Assembly: GCF_018598555.1 (NCBI RefSeq)
Contig: NZ_JAHEWN010000001.1
Coordinates: 124,001-188,000 of the forward strand
Direction: 5' to 3'
Source of the DNA: Curtobacterium aurantiacum
Lineage (GTDB): Bacteria; Actinomycetota; Actinomycetes; Actinomycetales; Microbacteriaceae
Length of the DNA: 64,000 bases
Positions 32,286-42,109 of this stretch are shown here, in pieces. Each line of letters begins with the position of its first letter. Position 1 is the first letter of the stretch. Made by a program: the position numbers and the translations under genes. Under the pieces are notes generated by a model. It made no database searches. It was not told the DNA's origin and worked only from the letters and a program-made list of their open reading frames with translations.

Positions 32286-33310
32286 CGCGACACCTCCACC
32301 GGCTGGCCGCACTCGATCGAGGCGATCGCCGCGTTCGCGATCCGCACCGCAGCGACGCCGTCGTCCACCGTCACCCGGGGCGGTGCACCACCGTCGAACG
32401 CGGCGAGGAAGTCGGCGAGCTCCAGCGCGTACGGATCGTCCGCCGGGTCCACCGTCGGCAGGAAACCATCCACGGAAGCCGGTGCCGCGAGGTCGCTCCG
32501 GGTGTCCTCCTCGGCCCGGGACGAGTGCGACAGGCTGCCGAGCGTCCCCGTCACCGAGTACTCGGTCGTGAAGGCGAGGTGCTGCGGACCCCACAGCCCG
32601 GCGACGTGGCTGATCGCGCCCGACTCGTGGGTGAGCAGGACGTGCGCCGCCTCGACCGGCTCCGCCTCGGAACCCGCGCGGACGCTCACCGCCGACACCC
32701 GGGTCACCTCGCCCGCCACCCAGCGGGCGATGTCGAGGTCGTGGATCATCTGGTCCATCACGATCCCGCCGGACAGCGCGCGGTCACCGAACCACGGGAC
32801 GTGGGTGGGGAAGGCGCCGGACCGTGAGAACCGCAACACCGCCAGGTCGCCCAGGAGGCCCGTGGTCGCGGCCTCGTGCAGGCGCGCGTACGCGGGGAAC
32901 CAGCGCACCACGTGGGCCGGGAAGAGCTGCACGCCAGCGTCCGCCGCGCGGGCTGCCAGGTCCGCCGCGTCCGCGTCGGACCGGGCCAGGGGCTTCTCGG
33001 AGACGACGTCCTTGCCCGCCGCGATCGCCGCGCGGACGACCTCGGCGTGGGCGTGCGTCGGGACCACCACGTCCACGACGTCGACCGCGGCGAGGAGCTC
33101 GTCGAGGCTGTCGGCGACGGTGATCGTGCTGCCCTCGGCCCGGGCGGTGTCGGTGAACGCGGCGACGAGTTCGTGGGCGCCCTCGCGAGCGTGCACCACC
33201 ACGTCGCCCAGGCGGAGCAGTCCGGGCAGGTGTGCGACGGAGATGCCGCCCGCGCCGACGAGACCGATGCGTTTCCGGGCGAGGGGCTCCGACCCCGACT
33301 GCGACGTCAT
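32282..33310 (-). CDS. Gfo/Idh/MocA family oxidoreductase (first gene)
   Basis: The 342-residue protein has a normal dinucleotide motif (IGLVGAGGISVAHL), the DVVSEKPLARS lysine motif and the C-terminal segment GGIVMDQMIHDLDIARW with the catalytic Asp/His pair. It is transcribed first and coupled to a second Gfo/Idh gene, then a LacI regulator, a layout typical of sugar or inositol-like polyol catabolism. No transporter is present in the window, so the substrate may enter by genes elsewhere. Confidence 0.9.
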   Translation of the reverse strand: MTSQSGSEPLARKRIGLVGAGGISVAHLPGLLRLGDVVVHAREGAHELVAAFTDTARAEGSTITVADSLDELLAAVDVVDVVVPTHAHAEVVRAAIAAGKDVVSEKPLARSDADAADLAARAADAGVQLFPAHVVRWFPAYARLHEAATTGLLGDLAVLRFSRSGAFPTHVPWFGDRALSGGIVMDQMIHDLDIARWVAGEVTRVSAVSVRAGSEAEPVEAAHVLLTHESGAISHVAGLWGPQHLAFTTEYSVTGTLGSLSHSSRAEEDTRSDLAAPASVDGFLPTVDPADDPYALELADFLAAFDGGAPPRVTVDDGVAAVRIANAAIASIECGQPVEVSR

Positions 33311-33316
33311 GGGGTC

Positions 33317-33322
33317 AGCGTA
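33317..33322 (-). promoter_or_regulatory. Leaderless -10 for the Gfo/Idh operon
   Basis: TACGCT on the minus strand, six bases, then ATG 33310. Confidence 0.6.
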
Positions 33323-33396
33323 GGAGATGCGGTGGAACGACGGGTGCGACAGCAGGGACCGGTCGCACAGCGGAGACCGGTTGCCCCGTGGGGTTC

Positions 33397-33402
33397 TACG
33401 AT
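33397..33402 (+). promoter_or_regulatory. Leaderless -10 for the SRPBCC–DUF4166 operon
   Basis: TACGAT, six bases, then GTG 33409. Confidence 0.6.
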
Positions 33403-33408
33403 CGGGGT

Positions 33409-34038
33409 GTGGGCAACCGGGGCATCTACGTCGAGACGATCATCGACGCGGACGTCGAACGGGTCTGGGCTGCGACGCAGGATCCGCGGCAGCACGTGCG
33501 GTGGGACGTCCGGTTCTCGGAGATCGTCCCCGAACCGGCCGACACCGACGGAGCCGCCCGCTTCACCTACGTCCGGCGGTCAGCCGTGCACGACGTCCAC
33601 GGCACCGGTGTGAGCATCGGCGAGCGACGCCGGTCGGACGGCACACGGACGTCGGCACTGCGCTTCTCCACCCGGGACCCCCTGTCGCCGATCCGGCACG
33701 GCCGCGGGTACTGGAAGTACGTCCCGACCGACGACGGCCGCACCCGGTTCATCACGGGGTACGACTACGACGCCGGGTGGGGTGTGCTCGACCTCGTCGT
33801 CCGGCCGCTGCTCGGGTGGGCGACGGCGTGGAGCTTCGACCGGCTCCGCGTCTGGCTCGAGGGCGGTGGTGATCCGGAGGGCTGGCCGCTCACGAGTGTG
33901 CTGCAGGTGTGGCGCCGGGACCGGCCACGGGCCTCCCGGTCGTCCCGCGCACCTCGTGGCGGCACCCGACGGGGCGACCACCTGCACGATGCGCCGGCGA
34001 CGCTGGCCGCCCTGCCCGACCCGGGGGAGCACCGATGA
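33409..34038 (+). CDS. SRPBCC-family protein
   Basis: The 209-residue protein begins GNRGIYVETIIDADVERVW and contains the SRPBCC pattern of a first strand, ATQDPRQHVRWDVRFSEI and later GYDYDAGWGVLDLVVRPLLGW. This form resembles polyketide-cyclase/lipid-binding members. The last 40 residues are a charged Arg-rich tail and include a half copy of the GGAGGC repeat (near 33921-33935). It overlaps the DUF4166 gene as ATGA and the two are often neighbours in actinobacteria. Confidence 0.82.
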   Translation: MGNRGIYVETIIDADVERVWAATQDPRQHVRWDVRFSEIVPEPADTDGAARFTYVRRSAVHDVHGTGVSIGERRRSDGTRTSALRFSTRDPLSPIRHGRGYWKYVPTDDGRTRFITGYDYDAGWGVLDLVVRPLLGWATAWSFDRLRVWLEGGGDPEGWPLTSVLQVWRRDRPRASRSSRAPRGGTRRGDHLHDAPATLAALPDPGEHR

Positions 34039-34706
34039 GTTCCGTGTTCGAGGAGGCGCTCGGCGCCGACTTCCAGCGGTTGCACCCGATGATGCAACGG
34101 CGGTTCGGCGTCGGCCTCGACGCTGCCGAAGCGTGCATCGGGCGCGGGGTGATGACGTCGATCCGCCGCGGTCCGTGGTGGACCGTGCCGTTCCTGCAGA
34201 TCGGACGGCTCCGGAACATCCTGGTCCCCGACGTCGGCGACGACGTGCCGTTCACGATCGAGAACTACCCGTACCGGGATGCGCACGGCCGCGAGACCGT
34301 GACCTTCGTGCGCACCTACACGACCCGGCCTGGTCGCACCGCGCGTTTCGACGCCACCATGGTCCTCGCCGACGGACGGGTGCTGGACTACCTCGGTTCG
34401 CACCAGCACCTCGCGGTGGACCTCGACCTCGAGGTCGACGACCGGGGCGGGCTGGTGCTCACCTCGGACGCCCAGCGCTTCTACGAGGGGCCGATCGCCT
34501 TCCGGTTCCCGATGCTCTGCAGCGGCCGGGCCACGCTGCACGAGTACTGGTCCGACGAGGACGAGTCGTTCCACGTCGACCTCGAGGTGCACAACGCGCT
34601 GTTCGGGTTCCTGTTCGGCTACCGCGGGACCTTCACGTGCGAGTGGGTCCCGGCGACCGACGCCCCCGAGCGGTTGAAGCCCCGGCGGACCGAACTCAGG
34701 ACCTGA
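34035..34706 (+). CDS. DUF4166 domain protein
   Basis: The 223-residue protein has an entry helix (LGADFQRLHPMMQRRFGV) and repeated beta strands with TFVRTYTTRPG, DYLGSHQHLAVDLDLEVDD and GPIAFRFPMLCSGRATLHEYW, matching the DUF4166 family. The function is unknown; neighbourhood with SRPBCC suggests a lipid or cell-envelope role (inference). GGGGGAGC precedes ATG 34035. Its 3' end slightly overlaps a minus-strand gene remnant. Confidence 0.85.
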   Translation: MSSVFEEALGADFQRLHPMMQRRFGVGLDAAEACIGRGVMTSIRRGPWWTVPFLQIGRLRNILVPDVGDDVPFTIENYPYRDAHGRETVTFVRTYTTRPGRTARFDATMVLADGRVLDYLGSHQHLAVDLDLEVDDRGGLVLTSDAQRFYEGPIAFRFPMLCSGRATLHEYWSDEDESFHVDLEVHNALFGFLFGYRGTFTCEWVPATDAPERLKPRRTELRT

Positions 34707-34790
34707 GCCAGGACGGGTCGGCGAACAGGTCCTCGAGCTCGCCCAGCAGCCGGGTCGTGTGGAAGCCGTTCGCTGGGCCTGGCTGATCTG
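34696..34790 (-). pseudogene. Possible 3' remnant of a lost minus-strand gene
   Basis: A minus-strand frame ending at the stop 34696-34698 reads GFHTTRLLGELEDLFADPSW and two or three more residues before the stop, with G or C at every third position. Upstream of about 34770 the coding character is lost and the leader of the next plus-strand gene begins. It looks like the last 25-30 codons of a deleted gene. The family is not recognised. Confidence 0.25.
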
Positions 34791-34821
34791 CAGGCTCCAC
34801 CCTCGTGCGGGATCGCTTCCC

Positions 34822-34827
34822 TACGGT
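34822..34827 (+). promoter_or_regulatory. Leaderless -10 for the YbaK-like gene
   Basis: TACGGT, six bases, then ATG 34834. GGAG directly before the ATG is too close to act as a ribosome binding site. Confidence 0.55.
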
Positions 34828-34833
34828 GGAGCC

Positions 34834-35391
34834 ATGCCGACGCTCGAACGTGTTCCCGCCCTGGTCGCCACCGGATTCCTGGCCATCCCCGTCGCCGAAG
34901 CCCTCGTCGCGCTGCCGAGCGAGGTCGTCATGAAGATCGAGGGCGCACCGATCGACGCCGACTTGGCCGATACCGCGGCGTTCTCGGAGGCCTACGGCTA
35001 CCCGCTGGCCGGGGGCGCGAACTGCATCGTCGTCGCAGGGAAGCGCGGCGACGAGGTCCGCTACGCCGCCTGTGTGGTCCTGGCATCGACGAAGCTCGAC
35101 CTGAACCGCGTCGTGAAGCAGCTGCTCGACGTCCGCAAGGCGAGCTTCGCGCCGATGGACGAGGCGGTCGAGTTGACCGGCATGGAGTACGGCGGCATCA
35201 CCCCGATCGGGCTGCCGTCGTCGTGGCCGCTCTACATCGACGCGCGCGTCCTCGATGCGCCCGAGGTCGTCATCGGCGCCGGGCGTCGTGCCGCGAAACT
35301 GTTCCTGCCCGGCGCCGCCCTCACTGCGCTGCCGAACGTCACCGTGGTGGAGGGCCTGGCCACCGAACCGGTCAGTCCGACGGACGGATGA
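34834..35391 (+). CDS. YbaK/ProX-type aminoacyl-tRNA deacylase-like protein
   Basis: The 185-residue protein fits the YbaK/EbsC editing-domain fold: GANCIVVAGKRG, LDLNRVVKQLLDVRKASFAP with the conserved Lys, and a GGITPIGLP loop. Family members hydrolyse mischarged aminoacyl-tRNA in trans. ATG 34834 is used because a -10 element lies six bases upstream; an earlier in-frame ATG at 34759 gives unlikely sequence. Its end overlaps the converging VOC gene by 20 bases. Confidence 0.8.
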   Translation: MPTLERVPALVATGFLAIPVAEALVALPSEVVMKIEGAPIDADLADTAAFSEAYGYPLAGGANCIVVAGKRGDEVRYAACVVLASTKLDLNRVVKQLLDVRKASFAPMDEAVELTGMEYGGITPIGLPSSWPLYIDARVLDAPEVVIGAGRRAAKLFLPGAALTALPNVTVVEGLATEPVSPTDG

Positions 35392-35740
35392 GGCAGAACG
35401 GGTGCCCCGCGGGATCGAGGTAGACGCGGAACGTCTCCGTGCCCGACCCGGTAGCCGTCGCACCGATCGCGAGCACCGCGGCCTCGCCGTCGTCGAGGTC
35501 GTCGACCTTCACGTCGAGGTGACTCTGCTGCGGGACCGTCTGACCGGGCCACTCGGGCGCCCGGTAGTCGTCGACCTGCTGGAAGGCCAGGATCGGACGG
35601 TGGTCGGTGAAGGGGAGGGCGATCTCCGCCCAGTCCTCGTCGTCGCCGACGATCTCCCCGCCGAGCATCTCGGCGTAGAAGCGGGCGAGGGCGCGGGTGT
35701 CCGAGCAGTCGAGGACGACGACGTCGAGTGTGCCGATCAT
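35372..35740 (-). CDS. VOC-family (glyoxalase-like) protein
   Basis: The 122-residue protein has two beta-alpha-beta-beta-beta units (VVVLDCSDTRALARFYAEML near the start, HLDVKVDDLDDGEAAVLAIG midway) and ends RVYLDPAGHPFCLI, typical of glyoxalase/bleomycin-resistance-like proteins. His and Glu-like metal ligands are partly visible (QSHLDV). The substrate is unknown. It is leaderless, with TACCGT seven bases upstream. Confidence 0.87.
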   Translation of the reverse strand: MIGTLDVVVLDCSDTRALARFYAEMLGGEIVGDDEDWAEIALPFTDHRPILAFQQVDDYRAPEWPGQTVPQQSHLDVKVDDLDDGEAAVLAIGATATGSGTETFRVYLDPAGHPFCLIRPSD

Positions 35741-35747
35741 GGCCGAA

Positions 35748-35753
35748 ACGGTA
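35748..35753 (-). promoter_or_regulatory. Leaderless -10 for the VOC gene
   Basis: TACCGT on the minus strand, seven bases, then ATG 35740. Confidence 0.55.
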
Positions 35754-35759
35754 GCCCCA

Positions 35760-38700
35760 TCAGCGTGCGGCGGTCAGGGCCTTCGTGATCCGCTGCAACG
35801 AGACGGTCTCGGCGGTCCCGAGTTCTTGCGCGAACAGGCTGAGTCGGAACTCCTCGAGCATCCACCGGGCATGCACGAGCTCGGGGTGCGCGCCGACGGC
35901 GGGCGGGAAGGTGCCGCCGGCGTCGGTGTAGCGGTCGGTCGCCACGGTGACCTCGCGCATCCAGGTCGCGTCGCGCCCGGGGTTCTGCAGCAGCTTCTGC
36001 ACACGGGCCTCGATGCCCTGCAGGTACACGCGGACACGGCGCAGGCGGTCGAGCCCCGCCACGGCGACGAACCCGGGGAACACCAGGCGCTCCATCTGCT
36101 GCCGCATGTCGCTGAGCGCGGCGAGCAGCGACACCGAGTTCGCCTGCTTGAGCGCCCGTTCGGCTGAGCGCTGCGCCGCGAGGACGGCCGCGACCTCGGA
36201 CACCGCGGTGAACATGGTGTCGACGACGGTGGAGGACACGGCATCGCGGACCGACTCGAACTCGGCCTTCGTGAAGACCAGGCCGTCCGGGTGCGCGCGG
36301 CGGATGCCGGCGTCGACGACGGCCGCCAGGACGTCGTCGAACAGTGCGGCGGTCGACGGGTAGGGGCTGGCGGCGAGCGCGAGCTTCTCCTTGGCGGTCA
36401 GGTGCGACTGGATGTACGACACCGGCGAGGGCACCGCGTGCATCACCAGGCGACGGACCCCGGCGGGCATCGTCACGATCCGGTCGGACGGGGTCGCGAG
36501 GAGCTGCACCCCGACGGTGGCCTTCGGACCGGTGCCCTCTTCCACCAGGGACGGGTAGGCGCGGATGACGCCGCCCGCCTGCTTGGTGTCGAGGGTCTGC
36601 GGCAGGTCCTGGTCGGGCCAGGCGGTGAGTCCGGACTGTTCCAGCGGGCGACCGGCGCCGGCGGATGCGACGCGAGCCGCGCCTCCTGTCCGTCCCGCGC
36701 CCTTCGCCGTGGCGGAGGCGACGCTCTGCTGGGTCCGGTCCTTGAGCTTGGTCTGCAGGGCCGACAGGTCCTTGCCGGTCTCGACGCGGCGACCCCGCTC
36801 GTCGACCACGGCCCACGTCGGCAGCAGGTGTGCCGGGACGCGGGACAGGTCGAAGTCGGACTCGGAGACCGGCACGTAGGTCATGCGCTGGATCGCCTTG
36901 GCGAGCGTGGCGCGGAACGACTCCGTCGGCTCGGTGGGGGCGTCGTCGGGCAGCTCGGCGACGATCTTCTCAGCCCAGTCGGCAGCCGGCACGACGTTCT
37001 TGCGGATCTGCTTCGGCAGCGACTTGATGAGCGCCGTGACGAGTTCCTTGCGGAGGCCCCGGACCTGCCAGTCGAAGCCCTCTTCGCGCATCCGGGGCAA
37101 GAGCGCGAGGGGGACCTGCACACTGACGCCGTCGTCCTGGGCGCCGGGCTCGAAGCGGTACTGGATGGCGAGGCGCTGGTCACCGCTCCGCCACTGGGTC
37201 GGGTACTCGACGTCGTCCTCGGCGGCCTCGGCCGCTGACTCGTCGAGCAGGTCGGACCGGCGCATCGTGAGCAGGTCCGGCTGCTCGCGGCGGGTCGTCC
37301 GCCACCACCCCTCGAAGTCTCGGGTGGTGGCGACGTCGGCCGGGATGCGGGCGTCGTAGAACTCGTAGACGTTCTCGTCGTCGAGCAGGATGTCGCGGCG
37401 CCGAGTGCGCTCCTCGAGCTGCTCGAGTTCCTTGCGGAGCTTCCGGTTGGCACGGTCGAAGGCCTGTTGTGAGTCCCACTCGCCCTCGACCAGGGCGTGC
37501 CGGATGAAGAGCTCGCGGGAGTGCTCCGGGGCGATCCGCGAGTACTGCACGCGACGTCGCTGCACGATCGGGACGCCGAACAGGGTCACCCGCTCGTACG
37601 CGACGACGGCGCCCTGCTTCTTCTCCCAGTGCGGTTCGCCGTAGGTGCGCTTGAGCAGGTCGCCGGCGAGCGGCTCCACCCAGGCGGGGTCGATCCGGCC
37701 GACGGTCCGGGCGAACAGCCGGCTCGTCTCGACGAGCTCGGCGGCCATCACGGCGTCGGGCTGCTTCTTCGCCAGGACACTGCCCGGGAACACCACGAAC
37801 CGGGTGTTCCGCGAGCCGAGGTAGTCGCGCTTCTCGCGGTCGCGCAGCCCGATCTGGCTGAGGAGTCCGGAGAGCAGCGCACGGTGCACGGCGTCGCCGT
37901 CGTCGGAGCGGGCCTGCCCCACCCGCACGTCGACCTGCTTGGCGGCGCGGGAGAGCTGCCGGTACAGGTCCTGCCACTCGCGGATGCGCAGGTAGTTCAG
38001 GAACTCGGCCTTGCACAACCGTCGGAACGCGCTCGACGACAGGTCCTCCTGCTGCTCCTCGATGTGGTTCCAGAGGTTCAGCAGGGTGAGGAAGTCGCTG
38101 GTCGGGTCGGCGAACCGGGCGTGCAGCTGGTCGGCGTGCGCACGCTTCTCGAGCGGGCGTTCGCGGGGGTCCTGGATGCTCAAGGCGCTGACGATGGCGA
38201 TGACCTCGCGCCCGACGCCCTGCCGCCCGGCCTCGAGCACCATGCGACCGAGGCGGGGGTCGATCGGCAGCCGGGTGAGCTGTCGCCCGGACTTCGTGAT
38301 GCGACCGTCCTTGTCGACGGCTCGGAGTTCGCGCAGCAGGTCGAGGCCGTCCTTCACGCCTCGGCTGTCCGGCGGCTGCAGGAACGGGAACGACTCGATG
38401 TCACCGAACCCGAGCGAGATCATCTGCAGGATCACCGCGGCGAGGTTCGTGCGGAGGATCTCGGGGTCGGTGTACTCGGGGCGTCGGCCGAAGTCGTCCT
38501 CCGAGTAGAGCCGGATCGCGATGCCGGCACTCGTGCGGCCCGCTCGACCGGAGCGCTGGCTGGCGCTGGCCTGCGAGATCGCCTCGATCGGCAGGCGCTG
38601 CACCTTGGCACGTGGGGAGTACCGGGAGATGCGCGCCGTACCCGTGTCGATGACGTACTTGATGCCGGGCACCGTCAGCGAGGTCTCGGCGACGTTCGTC

Positions 38701-39611
38701 GCGAGGACCACGCGGCGACGGATGCCGGGGGTGTTCCGGCGCTCGAACACCCGGTGCTGGTCGGCGGCGGACAACCGTCCGTACAGCGGCAGGACCTCGG
38801 TGCCCTGGTAGCGCTTGCCCTCGATCGCGTCCTGCGCGTCGCGGATCTCGTTCTCACCGGACAGGAACACGAGGACGTCGCCCGGGTCCTCCTGTGCCAG
38901 CTCGTCGAGAGCGTCGGTGATGCCCTGCAGGGTGTCGCGGTCGTCGGCCGCGTTGCCGCTGTCCCCGGTGCGCGAGTCCGACTCGTCGTCGGCGTCGTCG
39001 TCCTGGTCTTCGGCGACCAGCGGGCGGTACCGGATCTCGACCGGGTAGGTGCGGCCGGACACCTCGATGATCGGGGCGTCGTCGAAGTGCTTGGAGAACG
39101 ACTCGGGGTCGATCGTCGCACTCGTGATGATGAGCTTGAGGTCCGGCCTGCGGGGGAGCAGCCGCTTCAGGTAGCCGAGCAGGAAGTCGATCGTCAGGGA
39201 CCGCTCGTGCGCCTCGTCGATGATGATCGTGTCGTACCGCTTCAGGTCGCGGTCGAAGTGGATCTCGTTCAGCAGGATGCCGTCGGTCATCAGCTTCACG
39301 CGGGTCTCGGAGCTCACCTTGTCGGTGAAGCGGACCTGGTAGCCGACGAGTCCGCCGAGCTCCCCGCCGCCCAGTTCTTCCGCCACACGTTCGGCGATGG
39401 TCCGCGCCGCGATCCGGCGGGGCTGGGTGTGCCCGATGTGCTCACGACCGAGCTCGAGGCAGATCTTCGGCAGCTGCGTCGTCTTGCCCGAGCCGGTGGC
39501 CCCGGCGACGATGACCACCTGGTTGTCACGGATGGCAGCCGCGATGTCGTCCCGCCGCTGCGAGACCGGCAGTTCGGGCGGGTACGTGATGACGGGCAGC
39601 GGGGAAGACAT
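35760..39611 (-). CDS. hrpA: ATP-dependent RNA helicase HrpA
   Basis: The 1283-residue protein is a DEAH-box RNA helicase of full HrpA length. It has the Walker A motif GATGSGKT at about 37-44, DEAH at 132-135 (IIIDEAHERS), the SAT motif (IITSATID), motif VI QRSGRAGRTSAG, the helicase-associated and OB-fold regions, and a long C-terminal DUF3418 region ending near LQRITKALTAAR. HrpA remodels mRNA and rescues stalled ribosome complexes in E. coli. An acidic insert (EDQDDDADDESDSRTGDSG) lies in the second RecA domain. ATG 39611 is chosen over ATG 39617 because the TAAGCT -10 ends only three bases before the latter. Confidence 0.93.
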   Translation of the reverse strand: MSSPLPVITYPPELPVSQRRDDIAAAIRDNQVVIVAGATGSGKTTQLPKICLELGREHIGHTQPRRIAARTIAERVAEELGGGELGGLVGYQVRFTDKVSSETRVKLMTDGILLNEIHFDRDLKRYDTIIIDEAHERSLTIDFLLGYLKRLLPRRPDLKLIITSATIDPESFSKHFDDAPIIEVSGRTYPVEIRYRPLVAEDQDDDADDESDSRTGDSGNAADDRDTLQGITDALDELAQEDPGDVLVFLSGENEIRDAQDAIEGKRYQGTEVLPLYGRLSAADQHRVFERRNTPGIRRRVVLATNVAETSLTVPGIKYVIDTGTARISRYSPRAKVQRLPIEAISQASASQRSGRAGRTSAGIAIRLYSEDDFGRRPEYTDPEILRTNLAAVILQMISLGFGDIESFPFLQPPDSRGVKDGLDLLRELRAVDKDGRITKSGRQLTRLPIDPRLGRMVLEAGRQGVGREVIAIVSALSIQDPRERPLEKRAHADQLHARFADPTSDFLTLLNLWNHIEEQQEDLSSSAFRRLCKAEFLNYLRIREWQDLYRQLSRAAKQVDVRVGQARSDDGDAVHRALLSGLLSQIGLRDREKRDYLGSRNTRFVVFPGSVLAKKQPDAVMAAELVETSRLFARTVGRIDPAWVEPLAGDLLKRTYGEPHWEKKQGAVVAYERVTLFGVPIVQRRRVQYSRIAPEHSRELFIRHALVEGEWDSQQAFDRANRKLRKELEQLEERTRRRDILLDDENVYEFYDARIPADVATTRDFEGWWRTTRREQPDLLTMRRSDLLDESAAEAAEDDVEYPTQWRSGDQRLAIQYRFEPGAQDDGVSVQVPLALLPRMREEGFDWQVRGLRKELVTALIKSLPKQIRKNVVPAADWAEKIVAELPDDAPTEPTESFRATLAKAIQRMTYVPVSESDFDLSRVPAHLLPTWAVVDERGRRVETGKDLSALQTKLKDRTQQSVASATAKGAGRTGGAARVASAGAGRPLEQSGLTAWPDQDLPQTLDTKQAGGVIRAYPSLVEEGTGPKATVGVQLLATPSDRIVTMPAGVRRLVMHAVPSPVSYIQSHLTAKEKLALAASPYPSTAALFDDVLAAVVDAGIRRAHPDGLVFTKAEFESVRDAVSSTVVDTMFTAVSEVAAVLAAQRSAERALKQANSVSLLAALSDMRQQMERLVFPGFVAVAGLDRLRRVRVYLQGIEARVQKLLQNPGRDATWMREVTVATDRYTDAGGTFPPAVGAHPELVHARWMLEEFRLSLFAQELGTAETVSLQRITKALTAAR

Positions 39612-39620
39612 GAGCATTCC

Positions 39621-39626
39621 AGCTTA
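39621..39626 (-). promoter_or_regulatory. -10 element of hrpA
   Basis: TAAGCT on the minus strand, nine bases before ATG 39611, implying a leader of only about two or three bases. Confidence 0.45.
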
Positions 39627-39650
39627 CAGGCGTGGCGGACCGGAACGTCG

Positions 39651-41483
39651 TCAGGCGATCTGCTGGGAGAGGACGTCCACCGACCGGGACGGCAGCGCGC
39701 AGACCCGGTCGTGGCAGACGTACGCGGCAGGGTCGAGGGAATCCCGCCCCTCGAGCAGCGAGAACCCTTCCGCGGCCCAGTCGCGAGCCTGTTCCGGGGT
39801 CGCGGCGACGACGACCGTGCCGGGGCGCCGACCCCGGAACGCCACGGCCCGCATCGGGTCGTCGACGTCGCTCGTGACGACGACCACCTCGCGTGAGGGT
39901 CGTTGCAGGGCGAGGGCGACGCCCAGGGCATCCGCATGGCCGAGGGGACGCTCGGTCCCGGTGCGGGCTCGGTCGGCGACGAGTCGCGCCGCGGCGCCTC
40001 GCAGCGCGTCGTCACCCGTCAGCGCCGCCAGCGTCGCGGCCGCCGCCGCCAGGGCCACGGTGCCGGACCGCATCGCGGTCTGCGGCTGTTCCCCCGTGGC
40101 CGTGCCCGCGGCGGCGAGCACCGGGTCGACGTCGAAGCGCTCGGCCAGGCCGTCGTCGACCAGCGAGCGTGCGACGGTCGCGTAGGAGACCTCGCCCGTC
40201 ACCAGGGCCAGTTCGAGCAGCCCTTCGGCGAGCAGTCCGACGTCCTCGACGGTGGCCGGTGCAGAGGAGACCCCGCGCGGTGTGCTGGACCGCACCGTCA
40301 CGTGGCCGTCCTGCACGTGCGCGGCGAGGACCGCGTCGGCCGCTCCCCGCGCGAGCGCGACGAGTTCCGGGTCGCCGTGCCGTGCGCCGGCGATCGCGAG
40401 CCCCCGGATCGCCAGGCCGTTCCAGCCCGTGAGGACCTGGTCGTCCAGCGGTGGCGGGTCGAGCTGGGCCCGCTCGGCGACCGGTCGCCGGTACCACTCG
40501 CCCTCGACCCGACGGCCGTCGATGGTCGACTCGCTGTCCTGCGCGGCGACGAACGCCCCGTCGGTACGGCGCAGGGTGTCCCGGAGGAAGTCGGCGATGC
40601 CGCGGGCCTGCTCGGCACCCGCGACCGCGAGCAGCCCCGCGTTGTCGTAGAGCATCCGTTCGTAGTGCGGCACGCTCCAGTCACGCTTGGTGGCGTACCG
40701 GAAGACGCCGCCGTCGGCGTCGGTCAGCTCGGACGCGCGGATCGCGTGCAACGACCGGTCGAGCAGCCCGTCGGCCTCGGCGTCGCCGTCGGCCGCCGCG
40801 TCTGCGAGGAACTCGAGCAACGGTGTGCTCGGGAACTTCGGCGCGCCGCCGAAACCCCCGTAGGTGGTGTCCTCTGCCCCGGACAGCTGGTCCGTGACGG
40901 CCCGGATGGCCTCGACGGACGGGAGGCCCGGGTCGGCTCCGGCACCGCCCTCGCCCGAGCGGGTGGCTGCGTCCGCCACGGCGCCCTGCCGGATCGCCGT
41001 CGCGATGGCCGAGGCGTTCGCGTCGACCTCGTGCCGACGCTCGGTCCAGGCGTCGAGCACCGCGGCCAGGATCTGCCGGAACGCCGGGACCTGCCCGACC
41101 GGAGTGGGTGGAAAGTACGTCCCCGCGAAGAACACGTGGCCGTCCGGGGTCAGGAACGTCGTCAGCGGCCAGCCGAGCTGTTGCGTGAACGCACTCGCCG
41201 AGGCCATCAGGCTCGCGTCGATGTCCGGCCGTTCTTCGCGGTCGACCTTCACCGACACGAAGTCCCGCCGGAGCAGATCGCCGATCTCCGGGTCGGCGAA
41301 GCTCTCGCGCGCCATGACGTGGCACCAGTGGCACGTGGCGTACCCGACGGACACGAGGACCGGGACCCCGCGCTCGCGCGCCTCGGCGAACGCGTCGGGA
41401 CCCCACTCGCGCCAGTCGACGGGGTTGTCGGCGTGCAGACGCAGGTACGGGCTGACCGAGGTGCCGAGGCGGTTGTCGTTCAT
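39651..41483 (-). CDS. YyaL/spermatogenesis-20-type thioredoxin-domain protein
   Basis: The 610-residue protein begins with a DUF255 thioredoxin-like domain ([25 protein letters not shown] at 51-54, [10 protein letters not shown]) followed by an alpha/alpha six-barrel region ([34 protein letters not shown]). This is the N-acylglucosamine-2-epimerase-like arrangement of the YyaL family. It is slightly shorter than the usual 650-690 aa. The biochemical role is unproven. It lies just upstream of hrpA on the same strand, with hrpA having its own promoter. Confidence 0.88.
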   Translation of the reverse strand: MNDNRLGTSVSPYLRLHADNPVDWREWGPDAFAEARERGVPVLVSVGYATCHWCHVMARESFADPEIGDLLRRDFVSVKVDREERPDIDASLMASASAFTQQLGWPLTTFLTPDGHVFFAGTYFPPTPVGQVPAFRQILAAVLDAWTERRHEVDANASAIATAIRQGAVADAATRSGEGGAGADPGLPSVEAIRAVTDQLSGAEDTTYGGFGGAPKFPSTPLLEFLADAAADGDAEADGLLDRSLHAIRASELTDADGGVFRYATKRDWSVPHYERMLYDNAGLLAVAGAEQARGIADFLRDTLRRTDGAFVAAQDSESTIDGRRVEGEWYRRPVAERAQLDPPPLDDQVLTGWNGLAIRGLAIAGARHGDPELVALARGAADAVLAAHVQDGHVTVRSSTPRGVSSAPATVEDVGLLAEGLLELALVTGEVSYATVARSLVDDGLAERFDVDPVLAAAGTATGEQPQTAMRSGTVALAAAAATLAALTGDDALRGAAARLVADRARTGTERPLGHADALGVALALQRPSREVVVVTSDVDDPMRAVAFRGRRPGTVVVAATPEQARDWAAEGFSLLEGRDSLDPAAYVCHDRVCALPSRSVDVLSQQIA

Positions 41484-41574
41484 GGCTCCAGCGTGCCCGC
41501 CCGAGACTGGGCGGACCACCGCCCGGGGACTTCTGTGGACGGGACGGCCGCTCTGCACAGGCCGAGCGGGGAGA

Positions 41575-42105
41575 TCAGCGCTCGAGCCACCCCGTGATCG
41601 ACGCGAGCCGTGCGGCCACCTGGGCGGGGCTCTGGCCGTCGGTGTCCACCCGGGTGACCGTGTCCGCGGTGGCCGAGTCGAGCCTCCCGGCCGTCCGCGT
41701 GCCGTGCGCGAGCTGCGCCTGCGGGACCGCACCACGCGCTCGTCGTGCGAGCCGGTCGGCAGTCGTGTCGTCGGATGCGCGGAGCAGGACGACGCGCACC
41801 AGCGGATCGTCGCCCATCGCTGCAGCGAGGCGCTCGTGCTCGAGCACGGACACGGTGTTCGTGTAGACGAGCCGGTGGTGACCGATCGCCCGGTAGCCAG
41901 CCCAGATCGTGGCCAGGTTCCGCTCGGCCAGGTGCACCTCGGGGTGTTCGACGTGCGGTGCCGGGTGCGCGAGGTCGAGCACGTCGCCCTCGATCACCGC
42001 GTGCCGGACGTCCGCCGCGACGAGCAGGTCGTGCAGTGCCTCGGCCGCCGTGGACTTGCCCACGCCGGAACGTCCGCCGATGAACAGGACCTCGGACCGG
42101 AGCAC
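41575..42105 (-). CDS. P-loop nucleoside/small-molecule kinase-like protein
   Basis: The 176-residue protein has a Walker A motif [10 protein letters not shown] near residues 10-19 and a single P-loop kinase fold with an [10 protein letters not shown] acidic motif. A lid-like RLARRARG segment follows. The size and motifs suit a small-molecule or nucleotide kinase of the AAA_33 type; the substrate is unknown. GTG 42105 lies five bases after the epimerase stop, so the two are probably co-transcribed. A larger frame upstream is antisense-like and not real. Confidence 0.75.
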   Translation of the reverse strand: MLRSEVLFIGGRSGVGKSTAAEALHDLLVAADVRHAVIEGDVLDLAHPAPHVEHPEVHLAERNLATIWAGYRAIGHHRLVYTNTVSVLEHERLAAAMGDDPLVRVVLLRASDDTTADRLARRARGAVPQAQLAHGTRTAGRLDSATADTVTRVDTDGQSPAQVAARLASITGWLER

Positions 42106-42109
42106 CGTG

